Source: Ramlibacter pinisoli (lineage in GTDB: Bacteria; Pseudomonadota; Gammaproteobacteria; Burkholderiales; Burkholderiaceae_C). Taken from it: 64,000 nucleotides of DNA. A program made the position numbers and the translations under genes. Below, piece by piece: positions 1 through 11,826 of the stretch. The stretch is taken from positions 620,001 through 684,000 of the forward strand of contig NZ_WSEL01000009.1 of the NCBI RefSeq assembly GCF_009758015.1, read 5' to 3'. Each line of letters starts with the position of its first letter. Position 1 is the first letter of the stretch. The notes under the pieces were generated by a model, which ran no database searches, was not told the DNA's origin, and saw only the letters and a program-made list of their open reading frames with translations.

Positions 1-454
1 GATGCGCGATCCGGGCTGCGTCCGCCGACGCGATGCCCGACAGGTTGGGCGCCATGTCCGAGACCACCACGTCCGCCTTGCGCCCCGCCACCACGGCTTC
101 CAGCTGCGCCAGCACCTCCGGCTCGCGGAAATCGCCCTGCAGGAAGTTGACGCCTTCGATCGGGTCCATCGGCAGGATGTCGAGCGCCAGGATGGTGCCG
201 TCCAGTGCGCCCACGGCGGCGCCCTGGGGCGACAGCTTGCGGCGCACGTACTGGCTCCAGGCGCCCGGCGTCGATCCGAGATCGACCACCAGGTGCCCCG
301 GCCGGATCAGGCCGAGCTGCTCGTCGATCTCCTTGAGCTTGTAGGCCGCGCGCGCCCGGAAGCCCTCCTTCGCCGCGAGCTTCACGTAGGGGTCGTTGAC
401 GTGGTCGTTGAGCCAGGCCTTGTTGACCTTCTTGCTCTTGGTCTTGACTTTCAA
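1..454 (-). CDS. rlmE: RlmE, 23S rRNA (uridine-2'-O)-methyltransferase, 3' end outside window
   Basis: About 151 N-terminal residues of the FtsJ/RrmJ family enzyme that 2'-O-methylates U2552 of 23S rRNA with S-adenosylmethionine. Visible are the basic N-terminus ([13 protein letters not shown]), the AAYKLKEID segment carrying the catalytic Lys, the SAM-binding [14 protein letters not shown] loop, and [11 protein letters not shown] with the catalytic Asp. The rest of the catalytic tetrad lies beyond the window edge. The only sensible start is TTG at 454, preceded by a GGAAGG sequence; an ATG further upstream is in another frame. It diverges from yhbY with 36 bases between them. Identity is secure; the TTG start is an inference. 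Confidence 0.93.
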   Translation of the reverse strand, partial: MKVKTKSKKVNKAWLNDHVNDPYVKLAAKEGFRARAAYKLKEIDEQLGLIRPGHLVVDLGSTPGAWSQYVRRKLSPQGAAVGALDGTILALDILPMDPIEGVNFLQGDFREPEVLAQLEAVVAGRKADVVVSDMAPNLSGIASADAARIAH

Positions 455-490
455 GGAAGTGCCTTCCGCCTGCGATCGATAATACCGGCC

Positions 491-964
491 ATGCCAGCCA
501 TCCAACTCTCCATTGCCGAACGCAAGGTGCACCGCGCCGAAGCCCACCACCTCGGCCCCGTGGTCATGATCGGCAACGACGGCCTCACGCCGGCCATCGT
601 CAAGGAGACCGACGCCGCACTGTCCGCCCACGGCCTCATCAAGGTGCGGGTGCTCGGCGACGATCGCGCCGCCCGCGACGCCATGTACGACCAGCTGGCC
701 GACCAGCTGAACGCCGCCCAGATCCAGCACATCGGCAAGCTGCTGGTGCTGTGGCGCCCCAAGCCCGCCAAGTCCAAGGCAGCCGACGAGGACCGCATGC
801 CCGGCCCTCGCGACGTCAAGGTCCTGAAATACAGCAAGCGAGGCGGACAACGCCCCGAAGTACGCACCCTGCGCGTGCTGGGGAACCAGCGCCTGACGCC
901 CGGGGGCCAGGTCAAGCGGGCCAAGCCCAAGCAGAAATCGGTCAAGAAGGGTCGCCTGGACTGA
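491..964 (+). CDS. yhbY: YhbY family RNA-binding (CRM domain) protein
   Basis: 157 residues. The first ~95 residues are a CRM domain, the fold of YhbY proteins that associate with pre-50S ribosomal subunits. The GxxG-type loop is GNDGLT (near residue 30), followed by [10 protein letters not shown] and [10 protein letters not shown]. The protein is longer than E. coli YhbY (about 97 aa): it carries a basic, probably disordered tail of about 60 residues ending [13 protein letters not shown]. Divergence from rlmE, another 50S-maturation gene, is the usual betaproteobacterial arrangement. The last 23 bases overlap the 3' end of the convergent gene at 942-1394. Confidence 0.9.
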   Translation: MPAIQLSIAERKVHRAEAHHLGPVVMIGNDGLTPAIVKETDAALSAHGLIKVRVLGDDRAARDAMYDQLADQLNAAQIQHIGKLLVLWRPKPAKSKAADEDRMPGPRDVKVLKYSKRGGQRPEVRTLRVLGNQRLTPGGQVKRAKPKQKSVKKGRLD

Positions 965-1394
965 CGCCGGCGCGGCCGGCTTCGCCGGTCGCCTTCCACA
1001 GCACCACCAGGGCGCAGGCCCACTGCAAGGCGAACATCGCGGTCCCGGCCCCGTGCCAGAGCCGCAGGTTCTCGCGCGCAACGATGCGCGGAGCCACCGC
1101 GAACTCGGCCAGCAAGGCCAGCAGCAGTCCAGCGAGCGTGAAGCCGAGCGCACCTCGTGCCCAGTCCATCCGTGGCGCCTCGCCACGCTGGCGCGACGCC
1201 ATCAGCACGACCACGCCGCAACCGAGCGACACCCAGGTCTGCGCACTGAAGAGCCTGGCGGCCGTCTGGCCAGCCAGGGCTGGCGTGGGGAGGTTCGCGA
1301 AAAGCAAGGGCACCGCCAGGAAGCCGATGGCACTGAGGCTGCCCCACCACAGGGCCGCCGCCAGCACGGGGAGCCGGTGCCGCCAGGTGCTCAT
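942..1394 (-). CDS. DUF4149-like small integral membrane protein
   Basis: 150 residues with about four hydrophobic helices: [20 protein letters not shown], a segment near residues 45-65 ([12 protein letters not shown]), [15 protein letters not shown], and [13 protein letters not shown] near the C-terminus. The pattern resembles the DUF4149/TMEM205-like family, whose function is unknown. Its ATG overlaps the greA stop by four bases (ATGA), so it is probably translated from the greA message. The 3' end overlaps yhbY on the other strand by 23 bases. Family call is from sequence character only. Confidence 0.75.
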   Translation of the reverse strand: MSTWRHRLPVLAAALWWGSLSAIGFLAVPLLFANLPTPALAGQTAARLFSAQTWVSLGCGVVVLMASRQRGEAPRMDWARGALGFTLAGLLLALLAEFAVAPRIVARENLRLWHGAGTAMFALQWACALVVLWKATGEAGRAGVSPGDPS

Positions 1395-1870
1395 CCGACG
1401 TAATGCACCGCCACGATCTCGTAGCGCTTGATGCCGCCCGGCGCCTGCACTTCGGCGGTATCGCCCTCTTCCTTGCCGATCAGCGCCCGGGCGATCGGGC
1501 TGGAGATGTTGATCAGGCCTTCCTTGAGGTCGGCCTCGTCCTCGCCGACGATCTGGTACTTGACCTTGTCGCCGGACTCTTCTTCCTCCAGCTCGACCGT
1601 GGCGCCGAACACGACCCTGCCGCCCGCGTCCAGCTGGGACGGATCGATCACCTGCGCGGCGGCCAATTTGCCCTCGAGTTCGCGGATGCGTCCCTCGATG
1701 AAACCCTGGCGATCCTTCGCCGCGTCGTACTCGGCGTTCTCCGAGAGGTCGCCCTGTGCGCGCGCCTCGGCAATGGCATTGATCACCCAGGGACGCTGCA
1801 CCGTCTTCAGCTCATGCAGTTCTGCCTTCAGTTTCTCGATGCCGCGCTTGGTGATGGGAATGGTTGCCAT
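1391..1870 (-). CDS. greA: Transcription elongation factor GreA
   Basis: 159 residues, the normal GreA length. It enters the secondary channel of RNA polymerase and stimulates cleavage of backtracked transcripts. The N-terminal coiled coil (residues 1-75) starts MATIPITKRGIEKLKAEL and carries the acidic tip GDLSENAEYDAAKD. The C-terminal FKBP-like domain contains VKYQIVGEDEADLKEGLINI and PIARALIGK. It lies downstream of carB on the same strand, separated by a 115-base gap with a terminator-like hairpin, and upstream of a coupled membrane-protein gene. Confidence 0.97.
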   Translation of the reverse strand: MATIPITKRGIEKLKAELHELKTVQRPWVINAIAEARAQGDLSENAEYDAAKDRQGFIEGRIRELEGKLAAAQVIDPSQLDAGGRVVFGATVELEEEESGDKVKYQIVGEDEADLKEGLINISSPIARALIGKEEGDTAEVQAPGGIKRYEIVAVHYVG

Positions 1871-1888
1871 GTCTGTTCCTCATGCTCG

Positions 1889-1923
1889 CAAAAGCAAACC
1901 GCCGGACGTTGCCGACCGGCGGT
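1889..1923 (-). terminator. Rho-independent terminator-like hairpin between carB and greA
   Basis: Read on the minus strand, an 8-bp GC-rich stem (ACCGCCGG 1898-1905 pairing with CCGGCGGT 1916-1923, 10-nt loop) is followed by TTTGCTTTT. This is the expected form of an intrinsic terminator after carB. It lies only 19 bases before the greA start, so it may end carAB transcription or attenuate read-through into greA. Confidence 0.65.
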
Positions 1924-1985
1924 GTGTTGTTCGGTCTGATGATACCCAAAAGTTCCAGCCCGGCCGTCCGGCCGGGGGCCGGCCG

Positions 1986-5237
<3,252 letters not shown>

Positions 5238-5239
5238 GG

Positions 5240-6409
5240 TTACTTTTTCGTCTGGTCCATCAGGCCCGTGAACTTGTCGAACAGGTAGCCGATGTCGTGC
5301 GGACCCGGCGAGGCCTCGGGATGGCCCTGGAAGCAGAAGGCCGGCTTGTCGGTGCGGGCCAGGCCCTGCAGCGTGCCGTCGAACAGCGACACGTGCGTGG
5401 GGCGCAGGTTGGCCGGCAGCGTCTTCTCGTCGACCGCGAAGCCGTGGTTCTGGCTGGTGATGGAGACCCGGCCGTTGTCGAGGTCCTTCACCGGGTGGTT
5501 GGCGCCGTGGTGGCCGAACTTCATCTTGAAGGTCTTGGCGCCCGAGGCGAGCGCCAGGATCTGGTGGCCCAAACAGATCCCGAAGGTGGGATAGCCGTCC
5601 TCGACCAGTTCGCGCGTGGCATCGATGGCGTAGTCGCACGGCTCCGGGTCACCCGGGCCGTTGGACAGGAACACGCCGTCGGGATTGAGCTTGCGCACCT
5701 CGGCGGCCGGGGTTTTCGCCGGCACGACGGTGACCTTGCAGCCGCGCTCGGCCAGCATGCGCAGGATGTTCTTCTTCACGCCGTAGTCGAAGGCGACCAC
5801 GTGGTACTTGGGCTGGTCGAGGCGGCCGTAGCCCGCCCCCAGCTGCCACTCGGTCTGATCCCAGCCATAGGACGCGTCGACGGACACCACCTTGGCCAGG
5901 TCCAGGCCATTCATGGCGGGCGCCTTGCGCGCTTCGGCGACGGCCCGCTCGACGTGCGCGGGTGTCACTTCCTGGCCGGCGGACAGCGCCAGGATGCAGC
6001 CGTTCTGCGCGCCCTTGGTGCGCAGCAGGCGGGTCAGCTTGCGGGTGTCGATGTCGGCGATGCCGACGGTGTTCTCGCGCTGGAGGTATTGCGAGAGCGT
6101 GAGGCTGGTGCGGAAGTTGGATGCGACCAGCGGCAGGTCGCGGATGATGAGGCCGGCGGCGTGGACCTTGCTGGCCTCCACGTCCTCCTCGTTGACGCCG
6201 TAGTTGCCGATGTGCGGATAGGTCAGCGTGACGATCTGCCGGCAGTAGCTGGGGTCGGTGAGGATTTCCTGGTAGCCGGTGATGGCCGTGTTGAACACGA
6301 CCTCGCCGGAGGTGGAGCCTGCGGCCCCGATGGAACTGCCAAGAAAGACCGTGCCGTCCGCGAGTGCCAGGATGGCGGGAGGCTGGGCTCCCTGTTGAGA
6401 CAAAAGCAC
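5240..6409 (-). CDS. carA: Carbamoyl-phosphate synthase small subunit (glutaminase)
   Basis: 389 residues. Glutamine amidotransferase subunit that hydrolyses glutamine and passes ammonia to CarB. The N-terminal CPSase domain has [14 protein letters not shown] and [19 protein letters not shown]. The C-terminal class I GATase domain has the nucleophile Cys279 in GICLGHQ and the His-Glu pair in [11 protein letters not shown]. The start chosen is GTG at 6409 with GGAGA six bases upstream; the frame stays open further upstream but that extension is unlike CarA. First gene of carAB, with a roughly 115-base leader. Confidence 0.97.
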   Translation of the reverse strand: MLLSQQGAQPPAILALADGTVFLGSSIGAAGSTSGEVVFNTAITGYQEILTDPSYCRQIVTLTYPHIGNYGVNEEDVEASKVHAAGLIIRDLPLVASNFRTSLTLSQYLQRENTVGIADIDTRKLTRLLRTKGAQNGCILALSAGQEVTPAHVERAVAEARKAPAMNGLDLAKVVSVDASYGWDQTEWQLGAGYGRLDQPKYHVVAFDYGVKKNILRMLAERGCKVTVVPAKTPAAEVRKLNPDGVFLSNGPGDPEPCDYAIDATRELVEDGYPTFGICLGHQILALASGAKTFKMKFGHHGANHPVKDLDNGRVSITSQNHGFAVDEKTLPANLRPTHVSLFDGTLQGLARTDKPAFCFQGHPEASPGPHDIGYLFDKFTGLMDQTKK

Positions 6410-6532
6410 TGGGTTCTCCGGATGGTGACGGGTACGCCCAAAACGCGGCCGAAAGCTGGGCTTCCGGTGTAGCTTTTGTTCAGGGGAGTGGCTTGGCGGC
6501 GCTCGGCGTACGAGTTTGCGGGAAAGCCGCTG

Positions 6533-6538
6533 ATTATA
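6533..6538 (-). promoter_or_regulatory. Candidate -10 box upstream of carA
   Basis: The minus strand reads a perfect TATAAT here, about 125 bases upstream of the carA GTG, in an otherwise very GC-rich gap (6410-6584). No convincing -35 hexamer is seen at 16-18 bases, so this may be an activator-dependent or weak promoter. No U-rich attenuator structure was seen in the leader. Confidence 0.45.
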
Positions 6539-6584
6539 GCCTGCCGACGCCCCGCTACCGTCGAGGCAGCCGCAACGGAATCGC

Positions 6585-7337
6585 TCAGGCGGCGTTGCCG
6601 GCCGCGCTGGCGTGCAGGCAGATGGCCGCGGCGGCGGCGACGTTGAGCGATTCCTCGCCACCGGGCTGCACGATGCGCACGGCCAACGCCGCGCGGGTCG
6701 CCACCTCGGGCGACACGCCCTGCCCCTCGTGGCCGAACACCCAGGCGCAGGGCCAGGGCAGCTCGGCGGCGTGCAACCAGTGGCCCGCGTGCGAACTCGT
6801 TGCCAGCAGAGGCAGCTGCAAGGTATCGAGCGAATCGGGGCCAGCCGCATCGAACAGGCGCAGGCCGAAATGCGCGCCCATGCCGGCACGCACCACCTTG
6901 GGCGACCACAGGGCCGCCGTGCCCTTCAGGGCAATGACCTGGCGGAACCCGAACGCCCCGGCGCTGCGCAGGACGGCACCGACGTTGCCGGCGTCCTGCA
7001 GCCGGTCCAGCACCACCGTCGGCGCCCGGGGGTCGACGGGCAGCGCCTCCGGGATACCGATCACGAAGCCCATCGCCGCCGGCGATTCCAGCCCGCTGAG
7101 GCTGCGAAAGAGTACGTCCGCCAGCACCAACTCCTGCGCTGCCGGCAGCCGCAGGTCGCTGCGGCAGGACTCGGAATAGACGGCCAGCTGCGGCTGCACG
7201 CCGCGCTGCAGGGCGGCCCGGCAGAGGTGGTCGCCCTCCAGCCAGATGCGACCCTGCCGCCGCCAGGCCGTGCTGTCCTGCGCCAGCAGGCGCAGGACCT
7301 TGTACTGCGGGTTGGCGGCCGAGTGGATGACCGTCAC
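6585..7337 (-). CDS. TrmH/SpoU family RNA 2'-O-methyltransferase
   Basis: 250 residues. N-terminal substrate-binding region (about residues 1-95) and C-terminal SPOUT knot domain with the family motifs: [19 protein letters not shown] (motif 1, with the catalytic Asn-Val-Gly), [11 protein letters not shown] (motif 2) and [16 protein letters not shown] (motif 3). These enzymes methylate a ribose 2'-OH in rRNA or tRNA; the exact target cannot be read from sequence (RlmB-like rRNA methylase is likeliest). Starts at GTG overlapping the rnhB stop (GTGA). Last gene of the long minus-strand cluster. Confidence 0.9.
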   Translation of the reverse strand: MTVIHSAANPQYKVLRLLAQDSTAWRRQGRIWLEGDHLCRAALQRGVQPQLAVYSESCRSDLRLPAAQELVLADVLFRSLSGLESPAAMGFVIGIPEALPVDPRAPTVVLDRLQDAGNVGAVLRSAGAFGFRQVIALKGTAALWSPKVVRAGMGAHFGLRLFDAAGPDSLDTLQLPLLATSSHAGHWLHAAELPWPCAWVFGHEGQGVSPEVATRAALAVRIVQPGGEESLNVAAAAAICLHASAAGNAA

Positions 7338-7987
7338 GACGGCGTGACGGTGACGCCACCGCCAGGCGACAACGTCATGGTGGCGGCGACCGGGCTGAAG
7401 TACCGGCGGTGGTGGCGGCAGGCGCCATGCAAGCGCAAGGCTTCCAGGTGTTCGGGGGTGCTGTAGCCCTTGTGCGCGGCAAAGCCGTACTGCGGGAATT
7501 CCTCGTGCAGTTCCTTGCACAAGCGGTCGCGGTGCACCTTGGCCAGGATGGAGGCGGCCGAAATCGACTTCACCTTGGCGTCGCCGCCCACGATGGCTTC
7601 GGCCAGCACCTCGATGCGCGGAAGCGCATTGCCGTCGACCAGCACCTTGGCCGGCTTCAGGCGCAAGCCCTCGACCGCCCGCTTCATGGCCAGCATGGTC
7701 GCGTGGTAGATGTTCAGCCTATCGATCTCTTCGACCGACGCCTGGGCGATGGACAGGCACAGGGCTTTCTCGCAGATCAGGTCGTACAGGCGGTCGCGCT
7801 GCAGCGGCGTGAGTTGCTTGGAATCGGCCAGGCCCCGGATCCGCTTGCTGTCGTCGAGGATGACCGCGGCCGCCACCACGGGACCGGCGAGCGGGCCACG
7901 GCCGGCCTCGTCGACCCCGGCCATCAGGCCAATGGGGTCCCAGGGCAGCTTGACCTGCTCAACCTTCGATGACTTGCTGGATCGCAT
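7334..7987 (-). CDS. rnhB: Ribonuclease HII
   Basis: 217 residues. Removes RNA from RNA-DNA hybrids, including single misinserted ribonucleotides. The diagnostic [19 protein letters not shown] with catalytic Asp26-Glu27 opens the domain; [10 protein letters not shown] and [14 protein letters not shown] carry further family signatures, and [13 protein letters not shown] is the conserved C-terminal motif. It overlaps lpxB by 29 bases at its 5' end; an internal ATG just before the first motif (codon 22) is an alternative start. lpxB-rnhB linkage is standard in proteobacteria. Confidence 0.96.
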   Translation of the reverse strand: MRSSKSSKVEQVKLPWDPIGLMAGVDEAGRGPLAGPVVAAAVILDDSKRIRGLADSKQLTPLQRDRLYDLICEKALCLSIAQASVEEIDRLNIYHATMLAMKRAVEGLRLKPAKVLVDGNALPRIEVLAEAIVGGDAKVKSISAASILAKVHRDRLCKELHEEFPQYGFAAHKGYSTPEHLEALRLHGACRHHRRYFSPVAATMTLSPGGGVTVTPS

Positions 7988-9095
7988 CCGTTGCCAATGT
8001 TGCGGTGTCGCGCCGCAGGCGCTGGTGCAGTTCGGTGAACGTCTGCTGCACGGCCGCCATTCTGGCAGGAGCGTCCAGCCATTCCAACAATGACGTGGCC
8101 AGGGCCTGGGGGGTCGCGTCGTGCTGCAGCAACTCCGGCACGACGAACTGCTCGCACAGGATGTTGGGCAGGCCGACCCAGGGCTGAAGCTGCTGGCGGC
8201 GCATCATGTGCCAGCTGATCGTGTTCATCGCGTAGGCGATCACCATCGGCCGCTTGAACAGGGCTGCCTCGAGGGTGGCCGTCCCGCTGGCGATCAATGT
8301 CACGTCGCACGCGGCGAGCGCCAGGTGCGACTGTCCGTCGAGCACCTTGACTACTCCTGCGAGACCGGCTGCCTGGACTGCAGCATCGATGGCGGGGCGC
8401 AGGGCGGGCAATGCCGGCACGATCCATGTCACGGCCGGGCGCGAGCGGCGGACCAGGGCCGCCGCGTCCAGGAAGCGCCGAGCCAGGGCATGGATCTCCG
8501 ACTTGCGGCTGCCCGGCAGGATGGCCACCACTTCGCCGTCGACCGGAAGGCCGAGCGCCACGCGTGCCGCGGCCTTGTCGGCCTCCATCGGGATGACGTT
8601 GGCCAGCGGATGCCCGACATAAGTTGCCGCCACTCCATGACGGGCCAGCAGGTCTGGCTCGAACGGGAAGATGCACAGGACGTGGTCGCAGGCACGCCGG
8701 ATCTTCTCGATGCGCTCCGGACGCCAGGCCCAGATCGAGGGGCAGACGAAATGCACCGTGCGCAGGCCCGCCGCCCTCAGGTCCACCTCGAGGTCGAGGT
8801 TGAAATCGGGCGCGTCCACGCCGATGAACAGCTGCGGCCGCTCGCGCAGCAGGCGCTCCCGCAACTGCCGGCGGATGCCCACGATCTCCCGGTAGTGCCG
8901 CAGCACCTCGACATAGCCGCGCACGGACAGTTTGTCGTGCGGCCACCAGGCCTGGAAACCGTTCTCGGCCATCCTGGGGCCGCCGATGCCGGCGGCCTGC
9001 AGCCCGGGCCAGCGCTGCCTCATGCCGCCGAGCAGCAGCCCTGCCAGCAGGTCACCGGATGCCTCGCCCGCGACGAGCGCGACGCGCGGCTCCAT
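7959..9095 (-). CDS. lpxB: Lipid-A-disaccharide synthase
   Basis: 378 residues. GT19 glycosyltransferase that joins UDP-2,3-diacylglucosamine and lipid X to form the lipid A disaccharide on the inner face of the cytoplasmic membrane. Signatures: [15 protein letters not shown] at the N-terminus, [44 protein letters not shown] and the donor-site region [11 protein letters not shown]. Starts three bases after the lpxA stop; the order lpxD-fabZ-lpxA-lpxB is the classical arrangement. Confidence 0.97.
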   Translation of the reverse strand: MEPRVALVAGEASGDLLAGLLLGGMRQRWPGLQAAGIGGPRMAENGFQAWWPHDKLSVRGYVEVLRHYREIVGIRRQLRERLLRERPQLFIGVDAPDFNLDLEVDLRAAGLRTVHFVCPSIWAWRPERIEKIRRACDHVLCIFPFEPDLLARHGVAATYVGHPLANVIPMEADKAAARVALGLPVDGEVVAILPGSRKSEIHALARRFLDAAALVRRSRPAVTWIVPALPALRPAIDAAVQAAGLAGVVKVLDGQSHLALAACDVTLIASGTATLEAALFKRPMVIAYAMNTISWHMMRRQQLQPWVGLPNILCEQFVVPELLQHDATPQALATSLLEWLDAPARMAAVQQTFTELHQRLRRDTATLATDAIQQVIEG

Positions 9096-9098
9096 GGG

Positions 9099-9890
9099 TC
9101 AGCGCACGATGCCGCGCTGCGGCGACACGCGCGCCAGGAAGTCGAGCATGGCCGTGACGTCGGGCGCGGCCTCCGGGGTGGCCGCGGCCAGGTCGGCGAT
9201 GCGCTGCTTGGCCTCTTCGAGCGTGATGCCGTCGCGGTAGAGGGCCTTGTGCATGGCCTTGACGGCGGAGACCCTCCCCGCCGAGAAGCCGCGGCGCCGC
9301 AGGCCCTCGAAGTTCATGGAGCGAGCCTGGGCCGGCTGGCCCTGGCTCATGACGAACGGGGGCTGGTCGGCGAATAGCAGCGAGCACATCGCCGTCATGG
9401 CGTGGGCGCCGATGCGCACGAACTGGTGCGCCACGGTGAACCCGCCCAGGATGACCCAGTCGCCCACTTCCACGTGCCCTGCGAGCTGCGAGTTGTTGGC
9501 GAAGATGGTGTTGTCGCCCACGATGCAGTCGTGCGCGAGGTGCACGTAGGCCATCAGCCAGTTGTCGTTGCCGACACGGGTGACCCCGCCGCCACCGGGC
9601 GAACCGATGTTGAAGGTGGTGAACTCGCGGATGGTGTTGCGGTCGCCGATGACCAGCTCGCACGGTTCGCCGGCGTACTTCTTGTCCTGCGGAATGCCGC
9701 CGAGCGACGCGAACTGGAAGATGCGGTTGTCGCGGCCGATCGTCGTGCGGCCCTCGATGACCGCATGCGGCCCCACCGTGGTGCCGGCGCCGATGCGCAC
9801 TTCCGGGCCGATGACGGCGTACGGACCGATGGTGACCGACGCGTCGATCTGCGCGCGCGCGTCGACGATGGCCGTGGGATGGATCGCCAT
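9099..9890 (-). CDS. lpxA: UDP-N-acetylglucosamine acyltransferase
   Basis: 263 residues. First lipid A enzyme: transfers a 3-hydroxyacyl chain from ACP to the 3-OH of UDP-GlcNAc. The left-handed beta-helix hexapeptide repeats fill residues 1-185, followed by a helical C-terminus. The catalytic base is His120 in VHLAHDC (E. coli His125). The hydrocarbon-ruler position, Gly173 in E. coli, is Met168 here ([10 protein letters not shown]), which in Pseudomonas-type enzymes restricts the acyl chain to C10. Starts four bases after the fabZ stop. Confidence 0.97.
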   Translation of the reverse strand: MAIHPTAIVDARAQIDASVTIGPYAVIGPEVRIGAGTTVGPHAVIEGRTTIGRDNRIFQFASLGGIPQDKKYAGEPCELVIGDRNTIREFTTFNIGSPGGGGVTRVGNDNWLMAYVHLAHDCIVGDNTIFANNSQLAGHVEVGDWVILGGFTVAHQFVRIGAHAMTAMCSLLFADQPPFVMSQGQPAQARSMNFEGLRRRGFSAGRVSAVKAMHKALYRDGITLEEAKQRIADLAAATPEAAPDVTAMLDFLARVSPQRGIVR

Positions 9891-9894
9891 CCGC

Positions 9895-10338
9895 TCAGCC
9901 CACCTGCCGCATGGTGCACATGAGCTCGGCCTCGCAGGCGACCTCCTCGCCCACGCGCGTCACTCCCTTGAACTTGTAGATGCCGGCCTTGGAGCGCAGC
10001 AATTCGACGTCCATCACCAGCTGGTCGCCCGGCTCCACCGGCCGCTTGAAGCGGGCGCCGTCGATGCCGGCGAAGTAGTACACGGTGTTGTCGTCGGGCG
10101 TGACGCCCTGGGTGGCGAACGACAGCAGCGCAGCCGCCTGGGCCATGGCCTCGAGCATCAGCACGCCCGGCATCACCGGCCGGTGCGGGAAATGGCCGGT
10201 GAAGAACGGCTCGTTGATCGTGACGTTCTTGATGGCGCGGATGCTCTTGCCGAGCTCCACCTGCAGGACACGATCGACGAGCAGGATGGGATAGCGGTGC
10301 GGAAGCAGCTTCAGGATCTGGTGGATGTCCATCGTCAT
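9895..10338 (-). CDS. fabZ: 3-hydroxyacyl-ACP dehydratase FabZ
   Basis: 147 residues. Hot-dog fold dehydratase of fatty-acid elongation; it competes with LpxA/LpxD for 3-hydroxyacyl-ACP, which explains its place between lpxD and lpxA. The active-site His sits in [20 protein letters not shown], with the catalytic Glu at the end. Start ATG at 10338 overlaps the lpxD stop (ATGA) and has GAGAAG eight bases upstream; a second ATG two codons later is less well placed. Confidence 0.97.
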   Translation of the reverse strand: MTMDIHQILKLLPHRYPILLVDRVLQVELGKSIRAIKNVTINEPFFTGHFPHRPVMPGVLMLEAMAQAAALLSFATQGVTPDDNTVYYFAGIDGARFKRPVEPGDQLVMDVELLRSKAGIYKFKGVTRVGEEVACEAELMCTMRQVG

Positions 10339-11309
10339 GGAAATTTCTTCTCGAGCGACCGGACGCGGTCGCGCAGGGCGTGCAGCTGCTTGAGCGAGGC
10401 AGCATTCTTCTCCCACGACGCATTGTCGTCGATGGGGAAGATGCCGGTGTAGTGGCCGGGCTTGTGGATGGAACGCGAGACCAGCGTGAACGAGGAGATG
10501 TGCACGTGGTCGGCGATGGTCAGGTGGCCCAGGATGCCGGCGCTCCCGCCGATGGTGCAATGGGCCCCGATGATGGCGCTGCCCGCGATGCCCGCGCAGC
10601 CCGCGATGGCCGTGTTGCGGCCGATGCGGACGTTGTGGCCGACCTGGATCAGGTTGTCGAGCTTCACGCCGTCCTCGATCACCGTGTCGGCCAGTGCGCC
10701 GCGGTCGATGCAGGTGTTGGCACCGATCTCGACGTCGTCGCCGATGCGCACGGCGCCGAGCTGCTCGATCTTTTCCCAGGCGCCCTGGTTCGGCGCGAAG
10801 CCGAAACCGTCGGCGCCGATCACCACGCCCGGATGGAGGATGCAGCGCGCCCCGATGGTGCAGCCCTCCCCCACCGTCACCCGCGACTTCAGCACGGTGC
10901 CCGCTCCGATGCGCGCGCCGCGCTCGACGACGCACAAGGGGCCGATGCGCGCGGACGGATCGACGACTGCCTGCGGATCGACGACCGCGGAGGTATGGAC
11001 GGCCGGGCCGGTGTCGGCCGGCGCACTGCGCGCCTTCCACAGCCGCGTGACGCGGGCGAAGTACAGGTATGGGTCGTCGGCCACGATGGCCGGTCCTCGC
11101 GCCACGGCGGCCTCGCGCATGGCCGGCGACACGATGACGCAGGTCGCACGGGTGGCGGCCAGCTGCTGCTGGTACTTGGGATTGCTGAGGAAGCTCAGCT
11201 GGGTCGGCGTGGCCGACTCCAGGGGTGCCAGGCCGTCGATCGCGGCCTCGCGCGGACCGTGCAACTCGCCGCCGAGCGAGTCCACCAGATCGCCCAGTCG
11301 GAGTTGCAC
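10335..11309 (-). CDS. lpxD: UDP-3-O-(3-hydroxyacyl)glucosamine N-acyltransferase
   Basis: 324 residues. Adds the second 3-hydroxyacyl chain, to the 2-amino group, in lipid A synthesis. The N-terminal uridine-binding domain (residues 1-100) is followed by left-handed beta-helix repeats and the [12 protein letters not shown] segment carrying the catalytic His. The C-terminal helix ([20 protein letters not shown]) is typical. It lies seven bases after the ompH/skp gene and overlaps fabZ by four. Confidence 0.97.
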   Translation of the reverse strand: MQLRLGDLVDSLGGELHGPREAAIDGLAPLESATPTQLSFLSNPKYQQQLAATRATCVIVSPAMREAAVARGPAIVADDPYLYFARVTRLWKARSAPADTGPAVHTSAVVDPQAVVDPSARIGPLCVVERGARIGAGTVLKSRVTVGEGCTIGARCILHPGVVIGADGFGFAPNQGAWEKIEQLGAVRIGDDVEIGANTCIDRGALADTVIEDGVKLDNLIQVGHNVRIGRNTAIAGCAGIAGSAIIGAHCTIGGSAGILGHLTIADHVHISSFTLVSRSIHKPGHYTGIFPIDDNASWEKNAASLKQLHALRDRVRSLEKKFP

Positions 11310-11316
11310 GAGGGCC

Positions 11317-11826
11317 TCACCGGGCGGCGTTGAGCGCCTTGATCACCTTGTCGGTGATGTCGTGCTTGGGATTGATGTAGACCGCTTCCTGCAGCACCAG
11401 GTCGTACTTCTCGGCCTCGGCGACCTGCTTGACGATGCGGTTGGCGCGTTCGAGCACCTGCTGCAGTTCCTCGTTCTTGCGGGCGTTCAGGTCTTCCTGG
11501 AACTCGCGCCGCTTGCGCTCGAAATCGCGGTTCTGGTCGATGATCTGGCGCTGCCGCTGCTGGCGCTGGCTTTCCGACAGGGTCGGCGCCTCGCGCTCGA
11601 ACTTGTCGGCCTGGCCCTTGAGGCCGGCGGCCTGGTCGTTCAGTTCCTTCTCGCGCTTGGAGAATTCCTGCTCGAGCTTGGCCTGTGCCGCCTTGGCACT
11701 GTTTGCTTCGCGGAAGATGCGATCCGTGTTGACGAAACCGACACGGAAGTCCTCGGCCCAGGCGGGCACGCTGAACGCCAGCAGGCTCGCGAGCACCCAC
11801 GCGGAAGGACGGATGATGGACTTCAT
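11317..11826 (-). CDS. skp: OmpH/Skp family periplasmic chaperone
   Basis: 169 residues. Signal peptide about residues 1-24 ([19 protein letters not shown]), then a short strand ([15 protein letters not shown]) and a long charged helical arm of about 100 residues rich in Lys, Glu, Gln and Arg, as in the Skp trimer that holds unfolded outer-membrane proteins. The ATG shares one base with the bamA stop (TGATG), so it is coupled to its functional partner BamA. Confidence 0.94.
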   Translation of the reverse strand: MKSIIRPSAWVLASLLAFSVPAWAEDFRVGFVNTDRIFREANSAKAAQAKLEQEFSKREKELNDQAAGLKGQADKFEREAPTLSESQRQQRQRQIIDQNRDFERKRREFQEDLNARKNEELQQVLERANRIVKQVAEAEKYDLVLQEAVYINPKHDITDKVIKALNAAR

